Part shown: positions 27,854-37,604 of the stretch, one piece after another | Numbering within the stretch: position 1 is the first letter of the stretch | Layout of the letters: each line of letters opens with the position of its first letter | Origin: Bacteroidia bacterium | GTDB lineage: Bacteria > Bacteroidota > Ignavibacteria > SZUA-365 | DNA: 64,000 nt | Assembly (NCBI GenBank): GCA_027493955.1 | Contig: JAOSJT010000001.1 | Span: forward strand, 2,033,131 to 2,097,130 | Reading direction: 5' to 3' | Made by a program: the position numbers and the translations under genes | Notes under the pieces: generated by a model | Seen by the model: only the letters and a program-made list of their open reading frames with translations | Database searches by the model: none | What the model was told of the DNA's origin: nothing

Positions 27854-28982
27854 TCCCGGCTCCTTTCTCCATCTGCCTGCCAAACAAGGATGCATTTCCT
27901 TCTTCATCCACAACAAGCACGCCATGGACCGTGAGCAAGGGACGAACACTGCTTCGAAGCTTCATTGCCGCGAGAAGCACTGTTTCATCCGAGCCATCCC
28001 CCAGGGCGTGTACGCGCCCGTCGCGCGCGAGCAGCAGAAGACCTCCGCTCGCAGGTACGGGGGTGGCACCCGGGAGACGACCCGTACGTACCCGTCGAAG
28101 CTCGCGGCCATCCAGAGCATCCACCCATACGATATCACCACCGGACAGGGCTACAACAATTCCATGTTTCGTCATGAGAGGTGAGACGTGCACGGGTTCA
28201 TTGAATTTCCGGATAAAGCGCACCGTCCCGCTTTGCGCTTCTGCCGCGATCAGCGTCCCGTTTCTGGTCACCGCACAGACGACGCCGTCATCTGCGGCCG
28301 GGGCGACGAGTATGGCTTCGCCGCTTGCCTGCGTCCAGCGCACGGCGCCGCTCACCGCAGAGAGTGCGGAAAGATCCCCGTTTGCCCCGCAGACAAAGAG
28401 AAGACTATCCTCTGCGACGAGCCCCGCACTGAAAGCGCCGGACAGCCGGCGGGTCCATTTGGGAATCGAATCATGCAATCCGAAACACATCACAGTACCG
28501 CCTCGGCTCACAAGAAACAGATTGTCTCCGCTGACACAGACAGATGCGTCGCTCGCTTCTATATCTGCCGACCAAAGCAGTGAGGCGTCATCGAGACTGT
28601 GGCATTGCAGCGTGGATTGTTCCGCCAATGCAATGAGATAGAGCCTGTTTGAAACCGCTACCGGTGCTGCATGAACATACCCCTGCGCGTTGATTCGTCC
28701 CTTCTGCTCTCCGCTCGGTATATCCACCACATCGATGATGCCGGTGATCGAAGAAAGCAGCGCATAGTCCTGAACAAGCAGGATTTCGTTGCGTCCCGCG
28801 TAGCCGTCAAGGGAATGCTCCCACCTGAGATGCAGCGGCGCATCAGGCAGCGTGATGTCGCTGTGGTGTTGCGCCGGTCCGGCTTGGCCGTTTATAGGCG
28901 AATCAAGATCACTCGCGCTGCCGCAAGCGGAAAAAAACATGGCACAGATCATGAGCGGGAGGAGTCGCATCAGAAATCCCAT
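27840..28982 (-). CDS. PQQ-like beta-propeller lipoprotein (BamB-like)
   Basis: The 380-aa protein starts with a lipoprotein signal (lipobox FSAC, Cys20). It then consists of PQQ/BamB-type blades such as ALLSSITGIIDVVDIPSGEQ, NLFLVSRGGTVMCFGL, GAVRWTQASGE and GDIVWVDALDGRELRR. BamB is a lipoprotein partner of the BamA outer-membrane insertase. Here the gene follows, with a 13-base overlap, a gene whose product ends in an Omp85-like barrel, so a matching partnership is plausible but unproven. An alternative ATG at 28970 overlaps the upstream stop as TGATG and gives a protein four residues shorter. Blade sequences are not specific enough to name a function firmly. Confidence 0.7.
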   Translation of the reverse strand: MGFLMRLLPLMICAMFFSACGSASDLDSPINGQAGPAQHHSDITLPDAPLHLRWEHSLDGYAGRNEILLVQDYALLSSITGIIDVVDIPSGEQKGRINAQGYVHAAPVAVSNRLYLIALAEQSTLQCHSLDDASLLWSADIEASDASVCVSGDNLFLVSRGGTVMCFGLHDSIPKWTRRLSGAFSAGLVAEDSLLFVCGANGDLSALSAVSGAVRWTQASGEAILVAPAADDGVVCAVTRNGTLIAAEAQSGTVRFIRKFNEPVHVSPLMTKHGIVVALSGGDIVWVDALDGRELRRVRTGRLPGATPVPASGGLLLLARDGRVHALGDGSDETVLLAAMKLRSSVRPLLTVHGVLVVDEEGNASLFGRQMEKGAGNAVD

Positions 28983-31843
28983 CCGAAGAAAAACTGATGA
29001 AACATGTCCGGTTGAATCCTGCTGAAATTATCCTCGATGCGCTTTCCGAAATCGTAACGTAGCACCAGCACACCGAACAGGCTGAAGCGCAGGCCCGCAC
29101 CGAAGCTCCCGAGGGAGGCACCGTAATCGTCATCCCAACTGTTCCCCGCATCGACGAATACGGCGCCGCGCAGGATGCCAAGATTGATTGCCCCGAAGGG
29201 AAAATCAAAACCGACGCGATCAAGCAAGGGGAAGCGCAACTCCGTGCTGGTAAGCCAGCGCTTGGTCCCCCGAATGGACCAGCGCGGCCAGCCACGCAAA
29301 TCCCAACTGCCGCCGAGAAAATACCTGCGCGCTTCCTTGCCGTGGTTGTACAGAAACTCGAAGCGGGTAGCAACGGCGGAGCGCAGTCCTATGCGGAAGT
29401 ACCTGCGGTAATCGAACATCGCCGAGTAGTAGTTGACGTTCGAATAGCGGATATCCGTGGTGTACGATAAGGTCACGTTGAAGCGGTTGCCGTCTATCGG
29501 ACCGGTCCAGTAGTACAGCGCGTTGTCTTTGACGTACGATATCGAATTCGTCAATAACAGCGCTTTGCGCTGTCGCACCTGGGCGAGGGCTTCCTTGTCC
29601 GAGCTGCTGAAGCTCACCGCTCCCTCAATACGCTGAAACTTGGACAGCGGATATGCGGCGGCGAAATATCCTCCAAACGCCCGCTCGTTGAAGTACAGAT
29701 CCGGATCGAGCAAATCGTAGCGCCGCCCGCTGTAATGGAAGATGCCGTAGCTGTAGGGATACTTCTGGCCCACCGACACGCGCGAGACCGCTACATTGAA
29801 GCTGCTCAGCAACTCGCTCGACGTTTGCGCGGTGTTGGACACAAGAAAATAATACCGGTCGTCCCCCAACATGTCGCTGATGCTCAGCGCGGCTCCCCCA
29901 AGCGTACCGAACACCGGATCGGTGGATATCGCGCTTTGCGCTATGTCGAGCTGATACGTCTTATCGTAACGCAGAGAAGTCGCTTCCTCTGCTCCCGCGT
30001 ATTCCTGCACCAACCAACCGGACCGAGGCCGGAAGGGACGCATTCCCGTGCTCTCAGGGAGAGAGTCGGTCCGCTTCGCAACCTGTTCGATGGTGTTGAT
30101 GGTAAAGGAAAACCGATCAAAGGCCGAAAACAACAGCGATCCGGTCGGGGTCCACACCGGATCGAAGGCTGATGTGGTAAAGCGCGACACCTGCTTGACT
30201 GGCGGCAACCATCCCGGCTCGAGGTTGAACGGAATCACCTGCAAATTGAATGTACCATCCCGATCGCTGGTACAGGCGATGGAGCGCCCGTCGGGCGACC
30301 AGGATGGCGACAGAAAGTTGCAGCTGTCCTGTGTCACCGCCCGGATGCGACTGGTCTCCACATCAAGAGCATACAAATTGTACAGGCCGTTTTCACCCCA
30401 GGCACCGCGATCGGATGCGAAAACCAGCGTGGCACCGTCCGGAGACCAGGCGGGATCGCGGTCATCGTAAAAATCGGCAGTCCGGCGATCCAGCGTCCGA
30501 TCAACCAGATCGGCGATGTACAAATCCTGTTCTCCCGCCAGGTTCAGCGCCGAAAACGCGATGCGCTGATTGTCAGGCGACCAACTCGGCGATCCGATCA
30601 TTACGAGACCCTCGAATGCGAGCGTCTTTGTCAAGCGTCTCGCCGGCACATCGTAGAGGTGCAGCACATCACTCTCCCCGCTTTTCGTGACGAAGGCCAG
30701 CATCCCGTCGCTGTTCACCGCCATGCGTGGACCGAACAGGTGAAAGGCCTCGAAGCGGTCCGTTTTTTCGCCCTGGATCAGCCGCTCACTGCGTCCGGAA
30801 GCAAAGGTGCGGAAATACACCCCCGCGTAGCCGTCGTTATTCGCGATGTAGAGCACACCCGCTGAATCTCCCTGCGCGTAGTACACCGGCTTGGCATTGA
30901 AACCCTCGGGCACCACAGGCGTACTGGCGTCGGAAGGACTGTCATTGTCCGCCACCAGAGGATAGTATTTTTTTTTCAGCCAACGGACCCACTCTTTGTC
31001 GAATTCTTCGTACGTCTTGCCGAGTGTGTACTTCATTACCTGGCTGAATTCCTCCGCCACCCAGAAATTCTCGATGAGCTGAATGATTTTCTCTTCACCA
31101 TATTCTGCCGCGATGAATTCGAGCGCGGACTGACCCTCCTTGTACATGAGGAAGCTCCCGCTGATCATCCAGATTGTGGACAGTGGCGCGAAGTATCCAT
31201 TGAGCACCGCATCGCGCAGCATCATCTCGGCCTGGCTGTCCCATTTGGTGGAATAGTACTCGGCCAGTCCCTCCACGAACCAGAGCGGCAGATAACGGTC
31301 CATGCGCATACCGCGGCTCCGGAGCGTCATCTCCAGCTTGTTGTGCATGAACACGTGTACGAGCTCATGATTGATGACGTGACGGAATTGCTCCAGCGAT
31401 CCGTTGCTCGGGATGACTACGCGGCCTTTGAGAAACTCGAAAAAGCCGCCTACCCCATCCGGAATGAACCCGGGTGTGACATTGGTCTGTTGAAAATGAA
31501 TGGGCGAGCTGTAGAAAATCAGCGGAATGCGGTGCAGCAGGGTGAAATTGAACTGCCCTTCGAGACGGCGGAAACTTTCCTCCGCCATGGTTGCTCCCAT
31601 CGCCGCGAGACGGGCCATTTCGGGGTAGTAGTAAATATCGAAATGCTCGGTTTTCAGAACACGCCAGTCAAAATCCGTATGCGCGATTTTATTTCGCCCG
31701 AACGGAAGGAACTGGGCGTCCGTCGTCCCCGGCCACGCCACAGTCGCTGCGAGGAGCAGGGCAAGGAGTATGCAGAACCGGTGTTGGGCGGACACTTGCC
31801 CGGCGACCGTCGAGAGGACGCGATGTGGGGTCTGTCTACACAT
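28970..31843 (-). CDS. Peptidase-MA-like / PD40 propeller / Omp85-like barrel fusion
   Basis: The 957-aa protein has a signal peptide. A zinc-protease domain of the peptidase MA type follows, with H159-E160-x-x-H163 in INHELVHVFMH and the third-ligand candidate E191 in WFVEGLAEY. PD40/TolB-like propeller blades come next (SPSWSPDNQRIAFSA, DPAWSPDGATLVFAS, SPSWSPDGRSIACTS). From about residue 620 the protein is rich in alternating aromatic strands and contains GGSWDLRGWPR, which resembles the Omp85 loop motif. It ends in FFFGWDF with a terminal Phe, as in barrels. All HExxH residues are intact. It probably sits in the outer membrane with protease and propeller domains in the periplasm or at the surface. 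Confidence 0.8.
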   Translation of the reverse strand: MCRQTPHRVLSTVAGQVSAQHRFCILLALLLAATVAWPGTTDAQFLPFGRNKIAHTDFDWRVLKTEHFDIYYYPEMARLAAMGATMAEESFRRLEGQFNFTLLHRIPLIFYSSPIHFQQTNVTPGFIPDGVGGFFEFLKGRVVIPSNGSLEQFRHVINHELVHVFMHNKLEMTLRSRGMRMDRYLPLWFVEGLAEYYSTKWDSQAEMMLRDAVLNGYFAPLSTIWMISGSFLMYKEGQSALEFIAAEYGEEKIIQLIENFWVAEEFSQVMKYTLGKTYEEFDKEWVRWLKKKYYPLVADNDSPSDASTPVVPEGFNAKPVYYAQGDSAGVLYIANNDGYAGVYFRTFASGRSERLIQGEKTDRFEAFHLFGPRMAVNSDGMLAFVTKSGESDVLHLYDVPARRLTKTLAFEGLVMIGSPSWSPDNQRIAFSALNLAGEQDLYIADLVDRTLDRRTADFYDDRDPAWSPDGATLVFASDRGAWGENGLYNLYALDVETSRIRAVTQDSCNFLSPSWSPDGRSIACTSDRDGTFNLQVIPFNLEPGWLPPVKQVSRFTTSAFDPVWTPTGSLLFSAFDRFSFTINTIEQVAKRTDSLPESTGMRPFRPRSGWLVQEYAGAEEATSLRYDKTYQLDIAQSAISTDPVFGTLGGAALSISDMLGDDRYYFLVSNTAQTSSELLSSFNVAVSRVSVGQKYPYSYGIFHYSGRRYDLLDPDLYFNERAFGGYFAAAYPLSKFQRIEGAVSFSSSDKEALAQVRQRKALLLTNSISYVKDNALYYWTGPIDGNRFNVTLSYTTDIRYSNVNYYSAMFDYRRYFRIGLRSAVATRFEFLYNHGKEARRYFLGGSWDLRGWPRWSIRGTKRWLTSTELRFPLLDRVGFDFPFGAINLGILRGAVFVDAGNSWDDDYGASLGSFGAGLRFSLFGVLVLRYDFGKRIEDNFSRIQPDMFHQFFFGWDF

Positions 31844-31873
31844 ACTGCCGGAGTTCCGAAATTCCGTCGTTGG

Positions 31874-32935
31874 CTATTGCGACTTGAGCGCGTTTTTCAG
31901 GTGATTGATGTTGCGAATGGGGAAGGGATCCACGCCGCTGCCCACAGCAAGGTAGAAGCTAACCCAGTCACCTAGCAGGATCAAGCCAAAAACGCGTGAC
32001 AGTTCATTTTCTTCGGTCGCGTGCACTTCAATGACATTTGCAGCGAGCGGCCGCACAATATCCAGCGTAATTGCCAGACGTTTTCGCAGCGGCGCCGGAT
32101 CGGCGAGATCATGCAAGGCGACGACGGAGATCCTTTTCAGCACATCGGGCAGTTGCTCCCACCCCACAATTTCGTTGTGATTCATTTCCGGAAGTACGTT
32201 GCTATACGCGAGCACTTTGGCATTCTCCTCGATCTGGCAACGCCAGCGTGTGAGTATGGCATCCATGAACGCCTGGCCACCGTACAGCACCGGAATCGTG
32301 CCGCGCAGGCGCTCCGCGATTCGCACGGCGGGATTCTCTTCATTCGTGTAGTCTGCAAGATCTTTCGTGGCAGCTTCCACATCCATCAGCAAGGCACGCA
32401 AGGCGGATTGCCCGAGGTCGAACACATCACAGCGGGCCGCGATCACCAGCAGCGAAAAAAAGAGATACCCCAGTGCGCAACGCGGCGCCAAACCGCCGGG
32501 CACGATGGCCACCGGAACGCCATCGCGTTCCGCGCGCTCCAGCAACTCGCCGCCCGAGGTCACCACGATACGCGCGGCACCGCGGACGCCCGCTTCATCA
32601 TAGGCGGAGAGGGACTCTTCGGTACCACCGGAGTAGCTCAGCACCACCACCAGCGTTCCGTGATCGACCCATGCAGGTAAGCCGTAGTCGCGGTTGACGA
32701 GAATGGGAACGGGGCTTTTCGATGCGGCGAACACCCGAAAAATATCACCACCGATCGCGGAACCGCCCATCCCGCAGATAAGCAGATTGCGAATAGCGTT
32801 CGTGTCAATGGTGCTCAGGTTTACCGTGTTGCCAATGTCTAACCCGGTCCGAATCTGTCCGGGATAATCACAGAGCACGCTGTACATATCGGTGCTGTCA
32901 TATGTGGCGATACGGTCTGCGTAGGTTGAGGTCAT
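31874..32935 (-). CDS. Bifunctional phosphoglucose/phosphomannose isomerase family protein
   Basis: The 353-aa protein has a SIS-domain opening NLLICGMGGSAIGGDIFR, then VVVLSYSGGTEESLSA and the PGGLAPRCALGYLFF segment. The substrate-proximal EMNHNEIVGW and late VHATEENELSRVF match archaeal and bacterial PGI/PMI enzymes. These interconvert glucose-6-P or mannose-6-P with fructose-6-P. The ATG at 32935 is preferred over an open upstream extension because it meets the normal family start. It lies downstream of a canonical pgi, so the phosphomannose activity may be its main role, feeding GDP-mannose for surface glycans. It precedes the barrel fusion gene by 30 bases. Confidence 0.87.
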   Translation of the reverse strand: MTSTYADRIATYDSTDMYSVLCDYPGQIRTGLDIGNTVNLSTIDTNAIRNLLICGMGGSAIGGDIFRVFAASKSPVPILVNRDYGLPAWVDHGTLVVVLSYSGGTEESLSAYDEAGVRGAARIVVTSGGELLERAERDGVPVAIVPGGLAPRCALGYLFFSLLVIAARCDVFDLGQSALRALLMDVEAATKDLADYTNEENPAVRIAERLRGTIPVLYGGQAFMDAILTRWRCQIEENAKVLAYSNVLPEMNHNEIVGWEQLPDVLKRISVVALHDLADPAPLRKRLAITLDIVRPLAANVIEVHATEENELSRVFGLILLGDWVSFYLAVGSGVDPFPIRNINHLKNALKSQ

Positions 32936-33188
32936 ACTGTTCCCGTCTGCGTTAGGAATGGATAGTGTTTTGGCGAAAACCGGGATCGCGATCCCATCGG
33001 CGGGTGCGTATTCATCTGCTTCACCTTTCAGCGATGCTCGTGCGACAGGGATGGTCGGGTCCTTCGTTACCCCTGCACATGATGAAACCGTTCCATCAAT
33101 GCAACATATCATGATGACGAGGCCGCCAGCCCGTCACGTACGCCTTCAAGCAGTCCATGCACAGGCGGCGTTATGCACACCGGGGCCT

Positions 33189-34520
33189 CTAACGAGCATT
33201 GTTGTGCGAAAGCAGGCGAGCCCGCAGGTCTTCATACCCCGGCTTGCCGAGGAGGGCGAACATGTTCCGCTTGTAGTCCTCCACGCCCGGTTGATCGAAG
33301 GGATTGACGCCCAGAGCGTAGCCGCCGTAGGCCACCGCCGTTTCGAACATATAGAGCAACGCGCCGATGGAAGCCGCGCCCGTGTCCATGAGATGAATGG
33401 TACTGTTCGGCACTCCGCCTTCGCTGTGCGCGAGCGCGGTACCGAGATGGGCGTTGCGGTTTACATCGAGAAACGACTTCCCGGCCACGAATCCCATGCC
33501 ATCGGCATCCTCGTCGGTGGTCGGAACAGCGATATCGCCGTCAACGGCATCCGCGACGAGAAAAGTCTCAAAGAGCATGCGCTCCCCGTCCTGTATGTAC
33601 TGCCCGAGCGAGTGCAGATCCGTGGTGTTGTTCACCGCTGCGGGAAAAATGCCCTTGCCGTTCTTACCTTCGCTTTCACCGAAAAGCTGTTTCCACCATT
33701 CGGTAATACCCGAGAAAGCCGGGACAAAGGACGCGAGCACCTCCACCCGTTTGCCGCTCCGATACAGCGCATCCCGCACAGCGGCGTAGGACAGTGCGCT
33801 GTTGATCGCGGGGTCATCACTCATGGAACGCTCGAGCATAGCTTCGGCACCATCGAGCAATCCGGCAATGTCCAGCCCCGCCGCCGCGATGGGTAACAGG
33901 CCGACTGGTGTCAACACGGAAAAGCGGCCGCCGACATCATCGGGGATCACATAGGTTTTGTATCCTTCCGCGTCCGCGAGACCGCGGAGAGCGCCCCGTG
34001 CCGCATCCGTGGTCGCGATGATCCGTTGCGATGCGCCCTCTCTGCCGTAGCGCCGTTCCATCCACTGGCGCAAGACGCGGAATGCGAGCGCGGGCTCCGT
34101 GGTCGTGCCCGATTTTGAAATGACGTTGATACTCACGCGTTTGTCATCGAGATGCAGCATGAGCGCACGCAGCCAGGCACCATCAATGTGTTGTCCGGCA
34201 TAATGCACCTCCGGCCCTCCCGCGAAGGGCGGCCGGAGAGCCTCTATCACCGCCCGTGCGCCAAGGTAGGAGCCGCCAATACCGACGACGATGAGAGCAT
34301 CGGAGTTCTCGCGAATCCTCGCGGCGGTTTCAGTGATGTCGGGCAGCAAGGATCGCGCATTGCGTGGAAGTTCCTTCCAGCCGAGAAAATCATTCCCCGG
34401 GCCATCGCCCTGCATCAGAATGCGTTGGGCCTCTTGGATCCGCTTGCGCGCCGCATCCCATTCCTCCTGCGGGATTGCGGGAATACTGTTGGAGAGATCG
34501 ATGCGTAGTGTATTGGTCAT
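33189..34520 (-). CDS. pgi: Glucose-6-phosphate isomerase
   Basis: The 443-aa protein interconverts glucose-6-P and fructose-6-P. Family motifs are DALIVVGIGGSYLGARAVIE, INVISKSGTTTEPALAFRVL, DVGGRFSVLTPVGLLPIA and GKSFLDVN. The length is typical of the short bacterial (Bacillus-like) form. It follows ptsI by only 7 bases, so sugar-phosphate metabolism and the PTS phosphotransfer proteins are co-expressed. About 250 bases without recognisable features separate it from the PGI/PMI gene. Confidence 0.95.
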   Translation of the reverse strand: MTNTLRIDLSNSIPAIPQEEWDAARKRIQEAQRILMQGDGPGNDFLGWKELPRNARSLLPDITETAARIRENSDALIVVGIGGSYLGARAVIEALRPPFAGGPEVHYAGQHIDGAWLRALMLHLDDKRVSINVISKSGTTTEPALAFRVLRQWMERRYGREGASQRIIATTDAARGALRGLADAEGYKTYVIPDDVGGRFSVLTPVGLLPIAAAGLDIAGLLDGAEAMLERSMSDDPAINSALSYAAVRDALYRSGKRVEVLASFVPAFSGITEWWKQLFGESEGKNGKGIFPAAVNNTTDLHSLGQYIQDGERMLFETFLVADAVDGDIAVPTTDEDADGMGFVAGKSFLDVNRNAHLGTALAHSEGGVPNSTIHLMDTGAASIGALLYMFETAVAYGGYALGVNPFDQPGVEDYKRNMFALLGKPGYEDLRARLLSHNNAR

Positions 34521-34527
34521 GCTTGAT

Positions 34528-36318
34528 TCAGGTTATAAGGTCCGCTGTGTCGTTATTTCCGTTTTCGACGGTGGAGAAAATGTCCGGATCGCGCTTCAGT
34601 AAATCCGCCCGCAACAATGCGCGAACATCCAGAGAAGTGGAGAGTGCGAGCGCCTGTTCGGCGAGGAGCTGTGCTTCCTGATGGGGAACGGAGCGAATGA
34701 TCTTCTTGATTTCCGGAATGACCGAGGGCACCATACTGAATTCATCAAGCCCCAGTCCCAGCAGCAGTGCGGTCGCAAGGGGATTCCCGGCCATCTCGCC
34801 GCACATGCCCACCCAAATACCATTCCGGTGCCCGGTGTCGATCGTGTACTTTATGGCACGCAACACGGCGGGATGGAATTCCTGATACAGATTGGAAATC
34901 AACTCGTTGTTTCGGTCGACCGCGACAAGATACTGTACGAGGTCATTGGTTCCGATGGAGAAGAAATCCACTTCGCGGGCGAGTTCCTCGGCGACAAAAA
35001 CGGCGGAGGGTACCTCGATCATGACACCGATTTCGAGTTGCTCGTCGAAACGATGTCCTTCCCGCCGTAATTCCTCCTTCACATGTTCGAGGCGACGCAG
35101 GACCTCGCGCAATTCGAGCATACCGCTGATCATCGGAAACATCAGCTTGATATTCTTCATCGCCGACGCGCGGAGGATAGCGCGCAGCTGCTGACGAAAA
35201 ATCTCCTGCTTGTCCAGCATCATCCGGATACCACGCCATCCGAGGAAGGGATTATCTTCGCGCAGAGCGCCGCTCAGCAGCTTGTCGCCCCCAATGTCGA
35301 AGGTGCGAAAAATCACCGGCTGCGGATACATGATATGCGCGATCTCGCTGTAATCAACATACTGCTCTTGTTCGGTGGGGAAATCCCCTTTCGCCAGATA
35401 CAGGTGTTCTGTGCGATACAGACCGATTCCGCGCGAGCCCTGCGTGATGATGAATTCCAGTTCGTTGACGAATTCCGCGTTCGCCGAAAGCTCAACCTTG
35501 CGGCCGTCCGGTGTGACGCAGGGCTTGTCCACCACATCGGCGAGGGCGTGTTCAAACGCCTCTATGCGACGGATCTTTTCCCGGTATTCCGAGATGTGGT
35601 GGTCACTGGGATGCAGAATCATCAGTCCCTTTTGTCCGTCGATGATGACGAGGTCGCCCGTCTCCACGCTTGCGGTGATGGTCTGCAGACCGGTCACTGC
35701 CGGGATTTTGAGTGAACGGGCGAGGATAGCGGCATGCGAGGTGATGCCGCCGAGGTCCGTGGCATAGCCGAGCACGTCGCCGCGGCTGAACAGCACGGTA
35801 TCGGACGGGGTGAGTTGTGTGGAGATCACCACGTGCTCGCCTTCGATGTTCGCGTGCAGCCGTTTCATCTGCATACCGCGCAACAGCCGCTGCCCCACCT
35901 CGTCGAGATCCTCCACGCGGGCGCGGAGCATATCGTTGTCGGTTGCGGACAGGATGGCTTTATGCTTTTCGATTTCCTGATGAATCAGGAAGTCGGCGTT
36001 TTTTCTCTCTTTCCGGATGCGATCGCGCAATGCGCGTAATAGCTCCACATCCTCGAGCATAAGCAATTGGCCTTCAAAAATGGCTGCCGCATTCTCATCG
36101 AGGTTTTCGCGCGCGAAACCGGCAATTTTCTCCAGCTCATCCTTCGCGCGCGTCACAGCTTCATCAAGCAGGGTCAGCTCGTGATCGATCTCGCCGTTGT
36201 CAAGCGTTCGTTCGTGGACGTACACCTCTTCACGTTCATACACGAAGGCCCGGCCTATGGCGATTCCCCCGGACGCGGGTAATCCCTTGAGAATACATTC
36301 CTGTTTGTCAACTTTCAT
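34528..36318 (-). CDS. ptsI: Phosphoenolpyruvate-protein phosphotransferase (PTS enzyme I)
   Basis: The 596-aa enzyme autophosphorylates from PEP and passes phosphate to HPr. The phospho-histidine H195 lies in GGITSHAAILARSLKIPAVT. The PEP-binding barrel has GSRGIGLYRTEHLY, FRTFDIGGDK and FFSIGTNDLVQYLVAVDR, and the catalytic Cys region VGMCGEMAG. It lies 35 bases after ptsH and 7 bases before pgi. No sugar-specific enzyme II is in the window. In related phyla such EI/HPr pairs often serve regulation or an unlinked transporter; which applies here cannot be told. Confidence 0.95.
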   Translation of the reverse strand: MKVDKQECILKGLPASGGIAIGRAFVYEREEVYVHERTLDNGEIDHELTLLDEAVTRAKDELEKIAGFARENLDENAAAIFEGQLLMLEDVELLRALRDRIRKERKNADFLIHQEIEKHKAILSATDNDMLRARVEDLDEVGQRLLRGMQMKRLHANIEGEHVVISTQLTPSDTVLFSRGDVLGYATDLGGITSHAAILARSLKIPAVTGLQTITASVETGDLVIIDGQKGLMILHPSDHHISEYREKIRRIEAFEHALADVVDKPCVTPDGRKVELSANAEFVNELEFIITQGSRGIGLYRTEHLYLAKGDFPTEQEQYVDYSEIAHIMYPQPVIFRTFDIGGDKLLSGALREDNPFLGWRGIRMMLDKQEIFRQQLRAILRASAMKNIKLMFPMISGMLELREVLRRLEHVKEELRREGHRFDEQLEIGVMIEVPSAVFVAEELAREVDFFSIGTNDLVQYLVAVDRNNELISNLYQEFHPAVLRAIKYTIDTGHRNGIWVGMCGEMAGNPLATALLLGLGLDEFSMVPSVIPEIKKIIRSVPHQEAQLLAEQALALSTSLDVRALLRADLLKRDPDIFSTVENGNNDTADLIT

Positions 36319-36353
36319 TGCATACCCTGCTGTTGCGGTATGGATCGTGGCAA

Positions 36354-36620
36354 TCAGAGTTCGCCAAAACCCTCGTTGAACAGTTGCACGATGGCCTCGG
36401 CCATTTCCTTCTCATCGATACCCTCAAAACGCAGGGTCAATGCGGATCCCTGTTCCGCCGCCAGCGTCATGACACCGATGATACTCTTTCCGTTGATTTC
36501 AAATCCGTCCTTGGTGATATAAAATTCGGCCTGAAAACGTGCTGCGGTTTTGACCAGCGTGGCCGCCGGCCTTGTATGCAGACCCGATCTGTTCCGTATT
36601 ACGACATCCTGTTCCAGCAT
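36354..36620 (-). CDS. ptsH: Phosphocarrier protein HPr
   Basis: This 88-aa protein is the usual HPr size. The active H15 lies in NRSGLHTRPAA, and the regulatory serine S46 is kept in NGKSIIGVMTLAA. Retention of Ser46 with a normal context allows, but does not prove, regulation by an HPr kinase. It sits between a polyprenyl synthase gene (3-base gap) and ptsI. Confidence 0.95.
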   Translation of the reverse strand: MLEQDVVIRNRSGLHTRPAATLVKTAARFQAEFYITKDGFEINGKSIIGVMTLAAEQGSALTLRFEGIDEKEMAEAIVQLFNEGFGEL

Positions 36621-36623
36621 GTG

Positions 36624-37604
36624 TCAGTATTTCCTGTCGAGCAGCATGCGCGCAAGCCAGACGAGCATGTCGCGTCCGTTATTCGCCTGCAGAGTATCCA
36701 GCGCAGCGATGGCTGCGGTGGTGTCTTCTTCAATACGTTTTCTCGCAATGTCCAGCACGCCGAGCGTATCATACAGCATACGTACCTTTTCCACGAGGCC
36801 TTCTCTCCCTGCGGTACGCGTCGCGACACGCTGCAGCAGTTCGAGGTCCGCACCTGTTGCCAACCCCATCGCATTGACGAGCAAATAGGTTTTTTTCCCT
36901 TCCAGAATGTCGCCGCCCACAGGCTTGCCGAACTCCTCTTCCTCGGCGATGGCGTCGAGCAGATCGTCCTGTATCTGAAACGCGCGCCCGATATGCCGTG
37001 CGTAACTGAGCAGCGCCGCGGTCCGTGCCGGTTCGGCGTTGCCGATGATGGCACCCAACTGCGCCGAAATCGCGACAAGCCAGCCGGTTTTCTTGCTGAT
37101 CATCATCAGGTACTGCTGTTCCGTAACAGCCGGGAGAGCTTCGTACTCTTTGTCGTAACTCTGTCCTTCGCAGACCTCGATCACGCCGTCGGTGAAAACG
37201 GAAATCAGCTCGCGAATATCACCGGACCGCGTGTTGAGCAAGGTCTTGTAGGCAATGCCCATGAGCTCGTCGCCCACAAGGATGGCGATGTTGGCATCCC
37301 ATTTTTTGTGCACCGTCAGCCGGCCGCGGCGCGTATCCGCGCTGTCCATGATATCGTCATGCACGAGGGTGAAGTTGTGGAGGATTTCGACGGCGACACC
37401 CGCGTCGACGGCATCGAGGGGATTGCCGCCCACCGCTTCGCACGCGAGCAGAACGAGTACCGGCCGGATGCGTTTCCCGCCGCCGCTCAGCACGTAACGG
37501 GCGGGTTCGTACATCGTAAGGGGTTCGTCCCTGTCGATAATTCCGTTCAGGCGTTCATCGATGAGGGATTTCAGGTGCTGATAATATGCGTGTTGGCTGT
37601 TCAT
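36624..37604 (-). CDS. Polyprenyl (trans-isoprenyl) diphosphate synthase
   Basis: The 326-aa enzyme elongates allylic diphosphates with IPP. The first aspartate-rich motif is DDIMD followed by SADTRRG, and the second is QIQDDLLDAI in the second half. YVLSGGGKRIRPVLVLLACEA is the conserved N-terminal IPP-binding region. Product length (C15-C50) depends on residues upstream of DDxxD and is not assigned. It overlaps fni by ATGA; together with ispH these genes supply quinone and undecaprenyl side chains. Confidence 0.9.
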   Translation of the reverse strand: MNSQHAYYQHLKSLIDERLNGIIDRDEPLTMYEPARYVLSGGGKRIRPVLVLLACEAVGGNPLDAVDAGVAVEILHNFTLVHDDIMDSADTRRGRLTVHKKWDANIAILVGDELMGIAYKTLLNTRSGDIRELISVFTDGVIEVCEGQSYDKEYEALPAVTEQQYLMMISKKTGWLVAISAQLGAIIGNAEPARTAALLSYARHIGRAFQIQDDLLDAIAEEEEFGKPVGGDILEGKKTYLLVNAMGLATGADLELLQRVATRTAGREGLVEKVRMLYDTLGVLDIARKRIEEDTTAAIAALDTLQANNGRDMLVWLARMLLDRKY

